Part shown: piece by piece, positions 1-8,265 of the stretch
How the letters are laid out: each line of letters starts with the position of its first letter
Numbering within the stretch: position 1 is the first letter of the stretch
DNA from: Chloroflexota bacterium
GTDB lineage: Bacteria; Chloroflexota; Anaerolineae; Promineifilales; Promineifilaceae
Direction of reading: 5' to 3'
Assembly: GCA_003696605.1 (NCBI GenBank)
Contig: RFGV01000009.1
Coordinates: 1-37,677 of the forward strand
Length of the DNA stretch: 37,677 nucleotides
Notes under the pieces: generated by a model
What the model was told of the DNA's origin: nothing
The model's input: only the letters and a program-made list of their open reading frames with translations
The model's database searches: none
Made by a program: the position numbers and the translations under genes

Positions 1-1661
1 AGTAAAGACTGTGTACTGAAAGTTTCGTAAAAAAGTTCAATCTTCCCTGCTTCAATTTTGGACATATCTAAAATATCACTAATAAGGGAGAGCAGGTGAT
101 TGGCCGAAACTTCAATTTTTTGCAGGCGCGGGGCCAGAATGTCATCATCAACATCGGTGAGTTCCTGGAGGAGTTCGCTATATCCGATAATGGCTGCCAG
201 TGGGGTGCGCAATTCATGACTCATGCTGGCCAGGAAGGCGCTTTTGGCACGATTGGCTGCTTCTGCCTCTTCTTTGGCACGGCGGAGAGCTTGTTCGGTC
301 AATGTTTTTGTAGTGATGTCTCGGTAGTTCCACACACGGCCAACGATTTTGTCGCCAATGTATTGAGGGGTGGTGTACTGTTCAAAAATACGGCCGTCTT
401 TCAGCTCAATAATATCAATACTTTCTGTTTCCGGGCTGTTATATAATTTCTGAATGCGGGCAATAAATCGTTCCGGGTCCTTTACCTGTTCCAACATAGC
501 GGCCAGCAGGTCGTTATCATTTTTTGTGGCAACTATATCAGATGGAATTTGCCACATATCAATATACTTCTGGTTTAGGGCTAAAACTTTGCCGTGTTGA
601 TCTACTGCCAAAATACCATCAGCCACAGCTTCAAATGTGGCCTGGAGTAAGGATAGCGATTTTTCCAGTTCTGCTTCAGCCCTTTTTCGCTCGGTAATAT
701 CTCGAAAAATGCCGCGGGTAGCTACGGGATGGCCTGATTCATCAAAACTGGCACTGGCATTACCTTCTACAATAATGGAACGGCCGTCTTTCGTTACAAA
801 CGTAATTTCCAGGCCAGAAACCGCTTCCCCTTGCATCACCCGCTGAAAACTCTCCACACAAAGAGCTTCACAATCCGGATGTACAATATCCTTCAAATTC
901 AAATCATGAACTTCTTCCGCAGAATATCCCAACGTTTCTAGCCAGGCCCGATTCACATACAAAAACGAACCATCTGGAGCAACACTCTGAATCAGGTCAT
1001 TGGCATTCTCAAACAAATCTCGATATCGAGTTTCGCTGACTCTTACCGCCTCATTTGCCTGTTTCCATGCTGTAATATCTCGGAATACCAGAACAAATCC
1101 CTGATAGACCCCATTCTTCAGCACCGGATTAAAGAGATAAGAAGCCGGAAACACCGAACCATCTTGTCGCCTAAACAAGCCATCATCATTTCTGTATGGC
1201 GTCCCAGTATGTAACTTTTCCAGTATCTGGTCATTAGTCAACAGCGAGGCAGTTGGTATTTCCGGTTCAACCCGAATCAAATCCAGCAAAGGAGTTTGTT
1301 GTGCGCGCAATTCTGCTTCCGACCAGCCCAGAATTGCTTCAGCTGCTGGATTAATGAACATAAGTTCACCGTTAGCGTCATACGCACAAAGTCCCTCTCC
1401 CACAGAAGAAAGAACAGCCTGTAATTTGTCTCGTTCTGCTGCAATTTGTGTTTCTGATGCTTCTTGTAATTGTTTGTACAGGCGTTGCATTTCCTGAGAG
1501 GAGATGGTCATAGACCGTTCCAGCAGATAACGGTCTTTGTCAGACTCTGTATAAGTCCGTTCCACTCGCCGCAGAAATTCTTGCCACTGTTCGGGAGTAG
1601 GTGGGGACTGTTCATCCAGTCCCAATTTTCGTAATTGGCGTTTAAGTAATCGGTGAGTCAT
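1..1661 (-). CDS. Triple-PAS sensor histidine kinase, C-terminus cut by window edge
   Basis: The frame is open from an ATG at 1661 to the left edge of the window (553 codons), so the kinase domain is incomplete. I translated it by hand. After an N-terminal helical segment come three PAS-type units: about residues 75-190 (GLCAYDANGELMFINPAAE), 195-320 (DLFENANDLIQ, then GIFRDITERKRAE) and 325-455 (AVADGILAVDQ). The dimerisation segment follows, with [19 protein letters not shown] and phosphoacceptor His482. No membrane helix is visible, so it is probably a cytoplasmic sensor kinase that autophosphorylates on His and passes phosphate to a receiver. The start follows the FIST gene stop by 9 bases, and a GGAG lies inside the end of that gene, which suggests translational coupling. 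The ligand is unknown. The HATPase domain, and any receiver after it, lies outside the window. Confidence 0.9.
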   Translation of the reverse strand, partial: MTHRLLKRQLRKLGLDEQSPPTPEQWQEFLRRVERTYTESDKDRYLLERSMTISSQEMQRLYKQLQEASETQIAAERDKLQAVLSSVGEGLCAYDANGELMFINPAAEAILGWSEAELRAQQTPLLDLIRVEPEIPTASLLTNDQILEKLHTGTPYRNDDGLFRRQDGSVFPASYLFNPVLKNGVYQGFVLVFRDITAWKQANEAVRVSETRYRDLFENANDLIQSVAPDGSFLYVNRAWLETLGYSAEEVHDLNLKDIVHPDCEALCVESFQRVMQGEAVSGLEITFVTKDGRSIIVEGNASASFDESGHPVATRGIFRDITERKRAEAELEKSLSLLQATFEAVADGILAVDQHGKVLALNQKYIDMWQIPSDIVATKNDNDLLAAMLEQVKDPERFIARIQKLYNSPETESIDIIELKDGRIFEQYTTPQYIGDKIVGRVWNYRDITTKTLTEQALRRAKEEAEAANRAKSAFLASMSHELRTPLAAIIGYSELLQELTDVDDDILAPRLQKIEVSANHLLSLISDILDMSKIEAGKIELFYETFSTQSL

Positions 1662-1670
1662 AGAAATTTG

Positions 1671-2804
1671 TTAAATCTCCGCGAATGTGGTCAATGTCAT
1701 GGTTTGATTATGTAAATCACAATGGCCGGAGGCGTAGGGAGAGATTTCGCCATAAGAATAGAAACCAATTTGATGGACGCCGACGGGTAGTGCTTCTAAA
1801 GTGGCTTCCAGTTCCTCTTCTGTATATTCACCCATAACCAGACGGCGCCCCACACAGCTAATGGCAACGGAAACGACAGGGGTGTTGGCTGGCGGGTGGG
1901 TCATTAGGGCAGCTTCTGATGCACCGTCTATCAGGCGGTCGAAATTGGCTTTCATGAGTTGGGCCAGTGAGCCTTCAGGAATGTCTCCAGCAAAGGTCAT
2001 GGATTGGTCAGCTTCGTTAATAGCCAGAATTGTGCGAACAATTTGTTTTTCGTCGTTACTGTTGCTGCGCAAGGCGAGGGGGAATAGCAATGCGGAGGCA
2101 GGGAGTTCGGCGGCGCGTTCGCCTAGATATTCTTTGTAAAGTTGTAGTGCTGGTTGGCCATCGAGTTCGTAGAGAATGTTGCCACGGGAACGGGTGACGC
2201 GTCTTTCGGGGCCGAAAATGTCCCAACCACCTTTGGACCCGTGTCCGACGTGTATATTTTCGCCGTAGAGGCCCACGGCCGAAATGAAGCCGCTTTGTGG
2301 TTTGCCGTCTTTGAGAACCCAGGTGCGTTCAAAGCGGTCACCGTCGCCAGCCAGGCCACCGGTGACAATAACGTTGCCTGGTAGAATGGCGTTGATTCCG
2401 CGTACTAATTCGCTGCCATTGACGTGGATGCCGTCTGATAGGATAAAAACGGCGCGAAGGTCTGATCCGATGAGTTTGTGGGCGATTGTGGAACCGGCCT
2501 GGTAGGATGTTTCGGCCGTTTCGATGGGGGTAACGGCCGTTGCCAGTCGAGTTCGCTCAAATTTTATTACCGCTACTGACAAACTATGGTCATTAATACT
2601 GGTACCAAATATTTCGCCAGCAGTAGAACAGCCAACTATTTGTGACTGCGGGTATGCCTGTGCCAATTCTTGAATTGGTGCCGGATTTTCAATATATTCC
2701 GGCGCTCCAAATACAATCACCAATGTTTGTTTAGAATCCAATACAGGGAATTCGCTTACCGACCAACCGGTTTGGGGGGTGTAAGAAAAAGTTTGTGCTT
2801 CCAT
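1671..2804 (-). CDS. FIST domain sensory protein (FIST_N + FIST_C)
   Basis: A protein of 377 residues. The longer frame begins at a TTG (2816), but the ATG at 2804 has GGAGG 6 bases upstream, so I chose the ATG. FIST_N covers about residues 20-215, with the typical IVGCSTAGEIFG and a following SLSVAVIKF strand. FIST_C covers about 220-360 (ISCVGRRLVMGEYTEEELE, VGVHQIGFYSYGEISP). FIST modules are known as small-ligand (possibly amino acid) sensing domains found with kinases, cyclases and chemotaxis proteins. Here the protein stands alone with no output domain, 9 bases before a PAS kinase, so it may act as a soluble input subunit for that kinase (inference). It has no signal peptide. It may have its own promoter in the 93-base gap upstream. 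Confidence 0.92.
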   Translation of the reverse strand: MEAQTFSYTPQTGWSVSEFPVLDSKQTLVIVFGAPEYIENPAPIQELAQAYPQSQIVGCSTAGEIFGTSINDHSLSVAVIKFERTRLATAVTPIETAETSYQAGSTIAHKLIGSDLRAVFILSDGIHVNGSELVRGINAILPGNVIVTGGLAGDGDRFERTWVLKDGKPQSGFISAVGLYGENIHVGHGSKGGWDIFGPERRVTRSRGNILYELDGQPALQLYKEYLGERAAELPASALLFPLALRSNSNDEKQIVRTILAINEADQSMTFAGDIPEGSLAQLMKANFDRLIDGASEAALMTHPPANTPVVSVAISCVGRRLVMGEYTEEELEATLEALPVGVHQIGFYSYGEISPYASGHCDLHNQTMTLTTFAEI

Positions 2805-2842
2805 GTATTCCTCCAATACAACAAGAGAGACAGCGTATATAG

Positions 2843-2871
2843 ATTATATGTTATTTTAAAAGTGTCCTCTA
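2843..2871 (-). promoter_or_regulatory. Candidate promoter for FIST-kinase pair
   Basis: The minus strand carries an exact TATAAT (plus coordinates 2843-2848) in an AT-rich gap between the upstream kinase stop and the FIST start. The -35 region 17 bases upstream (TAGAGG) is poor, so the call rests on the -10 box and its location. It would let the FIST gene and the PAS kinase be expressed apart from the long kinase operon. Confidence 0.35.
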
Positions 2872-2897
2872 TTGTGTGAACTATTACTTTTGTCAGG

Positions 2898-5063
2898 TTA
2901 TGAATGAATTCCAAATCTCATATTTTTGATATTGGCCGGAGCAGTTGTGGGCAAGCGCATACAAAATGTGGTTCCTGAGCCGGGCTCACTTTCTACAGTA
3001 ATTTCTCCACCCAACATTTGACAGAACTGCTGACTAATCGCTAATCCAAGCCCCGTACCGCCAAATTCTCTGGTGGTGGAATTATCTGCCTGGGTGAATG
3101 GTTCAAACAGACTGTCTACTTGGTCCGGGGGAATACCAATTCCGGTATCAGTGACGTTTACAACAACCCAGCTGGGCTCACGCGTAACTGTGAGACAAAC
3201 AGTACCCTGACGGGTAAATTTGGCGGCATTGCTGAGCAGGTTAAGCAAGATTTGTTGAATTTTGAGTGGGTCACTTGTTATTTCCCCTAGGGAAGACGGC
3301 CGTTCCACCAAAAACTTATTCTCATTTTGTTGCATCAATGGTGTAGCAATTGTGAGCACTTTATCCAACAGCTCATCCAGAGAAAATGGCAAAACTTCCA
3401 CTGTTGTTTTTCCAGATTCAATTTTAGATATATCCAAAATGTTATTGATAATTTCCAGCAAATGATCAGCAGAAAGCCGAATCTTACTCAATCTTTGGGC
3501 AGCATATTGGTCATTGTGTTCAGTTGCCCGTTCGTAAAGCAACTCTGCATACCCAATAATAGCTGAAAGCGGGGTACGCAATTCATGGCTCATATTTGCC
3601 AGGAACGTGCTTTTGGCCTGGTTGGCAGCTTCTGCTGCTTCTTTGGCTGCACGCAGAGTGGTTTCAATTTCCTTTCGTTCGGTGATATCCACAATGGCAA
3701 CCTGAATGGCAGGTTTACCCTGATGTTGTACCACAGAAGCAATTTGTTCCAGCCAGCGTGTGGTGCCATCTTGAGTAATGATACGGTAATCATACTGGAG
3801 AGGCGCAGGTTTCCCCGCTTTCCGCGCTTCATATCGTTGAAGCACAATAGGCCGATCATCAGGATGGACAATGGAGAGTAGTTGGGAGTAAGGCTTGTCT
3901 TTTAGTTCTTCTATATTGTAACCAAGAATGTCAGCGAGGCGTTGGTTAGCAAAAGTGATCCGGTCGTCTTGAATAATCACCAATCCTTGCAAGGAACGTT
4001 CCAGTAACAAGGTGTATGCTTCTTCAGTTTTTTTCCGGTTAGTAATATCATGAAAAAGAATCAAACGGCCGCTTACTTTTCCTTTATCATCCTTAAGCGG
4101 CGAAATGCGTAATTCAAAATGTTGTTGGGCCTGTTTTTCGCCAATAGTAATTTCTGTGTTGGTTTGGTGGACATGCCGGAAACGATCGACAAGCGATGAC
4201 CAGTCAGCAAGGGCTTCTGCGGCTGATTTTCCAATTACGCTTGATGGTGAAAGTTGTAATACTTTGGCCGCAGCAGGATTAATGTCCACAATTCGATTTT
4301 GAGCATCTAGTACCAATACTCCCTCGTTCATGTGTTCAATAATTCGGTTACGGGCTATGGGAGTCAGGTCGAGCATCTTGAAGCCAAATAATGCCCATGC
4401 CAGCATGATGCCGGTGAAGAGAAAGGCGAATGGGGTCAGATCGACAAATGGAATGGGTCGAAATCCGGCTATGTTCATGATGTTGATTATCCAGGGGGCG
4501 ATTGCGCCGATGAGGGTTGTGCCTACCTGACGGCGATATATGCTGGCGGAGCGGAGGAACATGTTGAATAGCAAGATTGTGCCTAGTAAAAGTAGTGAGT
4601 AGGAATAGGTAGTGTGTACCCAAAAGGCTGGCCCCAAGGTGGAACGTATGGCAGGGAAGAGGTTGGATGTGTCGAGTGTGACCTGACGACGGAAGAGGTG
4701 ATGGCTGTTGTTGGTCCAGATGAGGATTTGGATGGCAAATGGTTCGGCCAGGAGTCCAGCTACCAGGCGCCGTGTGATTTGCTGTTCTCGACCGGTGTAG
4801 GCAAGAGCAAAGAGGAACCAGGCCACGGGCAGGGTGGCGATGCCGATGTATTGGATGTTGGCCCAGAAGATTTTTCCGTCCAGGGTGATGCTGTTGAATT
4901 CGAGGGCGTTGCCGATTAGCCATTCGGTGAGGCTGAGCATGAGGGCGGCAAAGGGTAGAACGGCCGTTGTTGGTCTTTTTCGCCAGCCATATACGGCCAG
5001 AGTGCCAGAAAGTATTGCTGCCAGAATGAGTGAAATAAGATATGCGTAAAATATCACGTTCAT
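2898..5063 (-). CDS. 7TM-PAS-PAS sensor histidine kinase
   Basis: A 721-residue membrane kinase. Residues 1-235 form a HisKA_7TM-type sensor with seven hydrophobic helices and the family's WVHTTYSYSLLL and FVDLTPFAFLFT segments. PAS1 is about 239-345 (LVLDAQNRIVDINPAAAKVL) and PAS2 about 350-467 (GLVIIQDDRITFANQRLADILGY), ending in DITERKEIE. A short alanine-rich helix leads to [20 protein letters not shown] with phosphoacceptor His493. The ATP-binding domain has the N-box ([12 protein letters not shown]), G1 (DTGIGIPPDQ) and G2 ([10 protein letters not shown]), so all catalytic boxes are present. There is no receiver. The ATG overlaps the previous kinase stop by 4 bases (ATGA), so the two are translationally coupled. 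Its signal is unknown. It is a close paralogue of the kinase at 5060-7261. Confidence 0.93.
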   Translation of the reverse strand: MNVIFYAYLISLILAAILSGTLAVYGWRKRPTTAVLPFAALMLSLTEWLIGNALEFNSITLDGKIFWANIQYIGIATLPVAWFLFALAYTGREQQITRRLVAGLLAEPFAIQILIWTNNSHHLFRRQVTLDTSNLFPAIRSTLGPAFWVHTTYSYSLLLLGTILLFNMFLRSASIYRRQVGTTLIGAIAPWIINIMNIAGFRPIPFVDLTPFAFLFTGIMLAWALFGFKMLDLTPIARNRIIEHMNEGVLVLDAQNRIVDINPAAAKVLQLSPSSVIGKSAAEALADWSSLVDRFRHVHQTNTEITIGEKQAQQHFELRISPLKDDKGKVSGRLILFHDITNRKKTEEAYTLLLERSLQGLVIIQDDRITFANQRLADILGYNIEELKDKPYSQLLSIVHPDDRPIVLQRYEARKAGKPAPLQYDYRIITQDGTTRWLEQIASVVQHQGKPAIQVAIVDITERKEIETTLRAAKEAAEAANQAKSTFLANMSHELRTPLSAIIGYAELLYERATEHNDQYAAQRLSKIRLSADHLLEIINNILDISKIESGKTTVEVLPFSLDELLDKVLTIATPLMQQNENKFLVERPSSLGEITSDPLKIQQILLNLLSNAAKFTRQGTVCLTVTREPSWVVVNVTDTGIGIPPDQVDSLFEPFTQADNSTTREFGGTGLGLAISQQFCQMLGGEITVESEPGSGTTFCMRLPTTAPANIKNMRFGIHS

Positions 5064-7261
5064 ACTTCAGGTTGTCCTGTTTTGTGTTGTATTGGTGTAG
5101 CGTGTACTTGGCTGGGGAGGCGCAAAGTGAAGATAGAACCTTTGCCTACTTCACTTGCCACAGTGATTTCACCTCCCATCATTTGGGCAAACCGTTGACT
5201 GATGGCCAGCCCCAGCCCTGTGCCGCCATATTTGCGTGAGGGGCTGGTATCTACCTGGGTGAATGGCTGGAAAAGGCGGTCCAGGTGTTCAGGCGGAATG
5301 CCAATACCGGTATCGCTGACCTGGAAGAAAAGCCAGTCGGTGGCATGGTTGTTTTCTGTGGGAGAAACGGCCGTTTCTCGCCACACAGACAATACCACTT
5401 CCCCCTGTTCCGTAAACTTGGCTGCATTACTCAACAAATTTACCAAAATCTGCCGCACCCGTTTCGGATCCCCCTCCATCTCTCCAATATCCAAAGGACA
5501 CGACACCCGCAAATTATTCTCATTACGCTCCATCAGCGGATAGCAGGTACTCACCACATTATCTATCAGGGATTTTATGTCAAACCTCTCCCTTATCAAT
5601 TGTGTTCGTCCAGCTTCAATCTTCGAGAGATCCAAAATATCATTAATGATACTTAGCAAATGATGAGCCGAAACTTCAATCTTTTTCAGCCAATCATGCA
5701 AATCTGAATCGGCCGTAGCTTTCTCCTGTACCAGTTCCGCATAACCAATAATGGCAGCCAAAGGTGTACGCAATTCATGACTCATATTTGCCAAAAACGT
5801 ACTTTTGGCCTTATTAGCTGCTTCTGCTGCCTCCTTCGCCTGCCGCAACGACGTTTCAATTTCCTTCCGTTCAGTAATATCAATAACCGCCGCCTGAATA
5901 GACAATTCCCCTCTATACTCAACAGGACTGGCAATATATTCAAACCACCGAAAAGAACCATCTCTTCGTCGAAAACGAAAATCAAGTCGATAAAACTTTT
6001 CTTTTCCAGCAATCAGATTTTGTAACAGGTTTACAATTTCCTCTTGATCTTCCGGATGTATTAAATTTCGCAACTCATCAGGGGAAAAAGCATACAACTC
6101 TTCTGCCGAATATCCAGTCATCTCCTCCATAGCCGGATTGACAAACACAACCCGCATATCCTGCAAAATAATCAGTCCCTGTAATGATTTATTCACCAGC
6201 GTTCTATAAGCTTCTTCCGCTTTTTTCTGCTCAGTTACATCATGGAGCATAACCAAACGGCCTGAAATAACACCCTTTTTGTTATGCAGGGGTGAAATTC
6301 GCAAGTTATAAAAGCGTATAGCATTCTGAACCTGGAGTTGGATGGGGCCACTATCCAGTTCACTTTGCAATTTTGTCTGAATACGAAAACCAGGCCATTG
6401 ACCCAATACTTCACCAGCCGATTTTCCGATTATTTGAGCCGCTGGTTTGCCTAAAATACGTTCAGCAGATGGGTTCAGGTCAACTATGTAATTGTTATTA
6501 TTCAGGACGATCATCCCATCGTTCATATTTTCAATAACACTGTTACGGGCAACGGGTGCAATATCAATTAAACGAAAACCGTACATACCCCAGGCCAGCA
6601 TCAGACTGGTAAACAAAAAGGCGAAGGGGGTTAGATCGACAAAGGGAATACGGAAAGTATTGGTGACGGCGAGAATATTGACGAGAATTGGCGCAAATGC
6701 ACCCAATAGCATCACCCCAATTTGTTTCCGGTACAAACCTGGTGTTCGCATAAAAGCCCGCAGGAGCAGAAACAAAGTCGTGAGGATGAATAGGTAGGAG
6801 TAAATGGTATGCACCCAAAAAGCGGGACCGCGCAGGGCGTGGAGGGTGGGAAATTGTTTGCTTGTGTCCAGGTAAATGTCAATGCGAAACCACTCTTGAC
6901 CGAACCCGTTGGTCCAAATGATGAGAAGCATCAGAATGGGTTCGGTAAATATCAGTGCCAGAGTGCGCCGATTGATCCATTTTTCAAATCCTGTGTATTC
7001 CAGGGCAAAAAGGAACCAGAAAATGGGAATAGTTACAATGCCCAGATATTGAAAGTTAGACCAGAAGAGTTTGGTGGTGGTGGTGGTGCTTATGAATTCC
7101 AGAGCATGGCCGAGTAGCCAGATGGTTGTGCCAGCAATCATGGGGATGAAGAAACGTGCGCCTGTAGCCTGGCGGCGTCGCCAGGCATAGCCAATGAGAG
7201 TGACGGATAATGCTGAAGCAATTAGCAATGGTGCTATGTAACGAAATGCAGGCCAGTTCAT
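5060..7261 (-). CDS. 7TM-PAS-PAS sensor histidine kinase
   Basis: A 733-residue protein with the same architecture as its downstream neighbour. The HisKA_7TM sensor spans about 1-235 (FWVHTIYSYLFILTTLF, FVDLTPFAFLFTSLMLAWG). PAS1 is about 240-347 (MIVLNNNNYIVDLNPSAERIL) and PAS2 about 352-470 (LIILQDMRVVFVNPAMEEMTGY). The H-box [19 protein letters not shown] has phosphoacceptor His495, and the HATPase domain has N-, G1- and G2-boxes ([20 protein letters not shown]). It is a complete kinase with no receiver. A loop in the ATPase domain (RETAVSPTEN) is encoded by an 18-bp perfect palindrome at 5362-5379. Both ends overlap neighbours by 4 bases. The upstream neighbour is the broken kinase, so expression may depend on transcript read-through; a GGAG lies 12 bases before the ATG. 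Confidence 0.93.
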   Translation of the reverse strand: MNWPAFRYIAPLLIASALSVTLIGYAWRRRQATGARFFIPMIAGTTIWLLGHALEFISTTTTTKLFWSNFQYLGIVTIPIFWFLFALEYTGFEKWINRRTLALIFTEPILMLLIIWTNGFGQEWFRIDIYLDTSKQFPTLHALRGPAFWVHTIYSYLFILTTLFLLLRAFMRTPGLYRKQIGVMLLGAFAPILVNILAVTNTFRIPFVDLTPFAFLFTSLMLAWGMYGFRLIDIAPVARNSVIENMNDGMIVLNNNNYIVDLNPSAERILGKPAAQIIGKSAGEVLGQWPGFRIQTKLQSELDSGPIQLQVQNAIRFYNLRISPLHNKKGVISGRLVMLHDVTEQKKAEEAYRTLVNKSLQGLIILQDMRVVFVNPAMEEMTGYSAEELYAFSPDELRNLIHPEDQEEIVNLLQNLIAGKEKFYRLDFRFRRRDGSFRWFEYIASPVEYRGELSIQAAVIDITERKEIETSLRQAKEAAEAANKAKSTFLANMSHELRTPLAAIIGYAELVQEKATADSDLHDWLKKIEVSAHHLLSIINDILDLSKIEAGRTQLIRERFDIKSLIDNVVSTCYPLMERNENNLRVSCPLDIGEMEGDPKRVRQILVNLLSNAAKFTEQGEVVLSVWRETAVSPTENNHATDWLFFQVSDTGIGIPPEHLDRLFQPFTQVDTSPSRKYGGTGLGLAISQRFAQMMGGEITVASEVGKGSIFTLRLPSQVHATPIQHKTGQPEV
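5362..5379. repeat. 18-bp perfect palindrome built on AACGGCCGTT
   Basis: GAGAAACGGCCGTTTCTC is identical to its reverse complement. It lies in the loop of the ATPase domain of the 7TM kinase at 5060-7261, where it encodes ETAVS. It is an extended copy of the dispersed AACGGCCGTT element. Confidence 0.9.
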
Positions 7262-8242
7262 GCAGCAGGGTTCTCCTCATAGGATTTAGCTGGGCTTTCT
7301 TCAATTGGAATTTGGGCCGGAATGATTAGTGTGAAGGTGGAGCCTTTTCCGAGTGTGCTTTGTACTGTGATGTTACCGCCCAGTAGATAGGCGAAACGCT
7401 GGCTGATGGCCAGTCCCAGGCCTGTGCCACCGTAGGGGCGTGTGGTGGAGTCGTTGATTTGGACAAAGGGACGGAAAAGTTTTGGGAGTGCGTTTTCGGG
7501 GATGCCGATGCCTGTGTCAGCAATTTCGAAGATGATCCAGTCGTTTTGGGTTTGGTTGTTGTCGTTGTTGAAGGATTTGGTTTCGCGGGTGATGGTGAAG
7601 GTAATACGGCCGTTTTGGGTGAATTTAGCCGCATTGCTTAGTAAGTTGATTAAAATCTGTTTCAGTTTGGCTACATCTGTGTACAGCTCGCCTATGTCTG
7701 TGGGGTAGTTAACTGAAAGGATGTTATTATTTTTGTCTGCCAGGGGTTGTACATTGGTTAATACATGATTGATGATGACAGAAATATGGGCACGTTCTGG
7801 CAGTAGCTCCATGCGGCCAGCTTCTACTTTAGAAAGGTCTAAAATATCGCTGATAATGGCAAGTAATTGATGTGCTGTCATATCAACTTTTTTCAGGTAA
7901 GGGAGGATGGGGGTGAGATCATATTCTGCAGCCAAATCTTGCATAAGTTCATTGTAGCCGATGATAGCAGCTAGTGGGGTGCGGAGTTCGTGACTCATGT
8001 TGGCCAGGAATTCCCACCAGACCCAACACCTCATATGGGACAAACATTAGTTTCTGCCAGGACGGTACTGAAATGAGTTCACCTGTATATGCTGTCAGCC
8101 AGATGAAAACCAATACACTCAAGCCAAACAACGGCAAAGCGCCCGGCATGCCTCGTTGCCGCCAAACCAATATAGCCTGGCCAACGGCCAACATGGCCGC
8201 AAAAGCGACTATAAGTGCATAAGGCTCAAACTGCCAGATCAT
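7258..8242 (-). pseudogene. 7TM histidine kinase broken by internal deletion
   Basis: Two frames make up one damaged kinase. Frame 1 (ATG 8242 to stop 7949) matches the first three helices of the HisKA_7TM sensor up to FVPYEVLGLVGIP (about residue 78), then runs out of frame into SRTPHPTS. Frame 2 (7258-8043, TTG or an internal ATG at 8034) joins at [20 protein letters not shown] (phosphoacceptor His encoded at 7990-7992) and carries an intact HisKA plus HATPase domain ([21 protein letters not shown]). Compared with its siblings about 410 residues (helices 4-7 and both PAS domains, roughly 1.2 kb) are missing. The junction ATTCCTGGCC can be read from either parent over about 4 bases, which fits a microhomology deletion. 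Frame 2 could still make a soluble kinase core. A chimeric assembly of paralogues is the main alternative. Confidence 0.85.
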
Positions 8243-8265
8243 ATTCGTAACCTACCAGGACGCAT

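Noticed and set aside
2805..2816. TTG start of the FIST protein giving 381 residues
   Set aside because: The TTG is part of the GGAGG ribosome site that serves the ATG at 2804.
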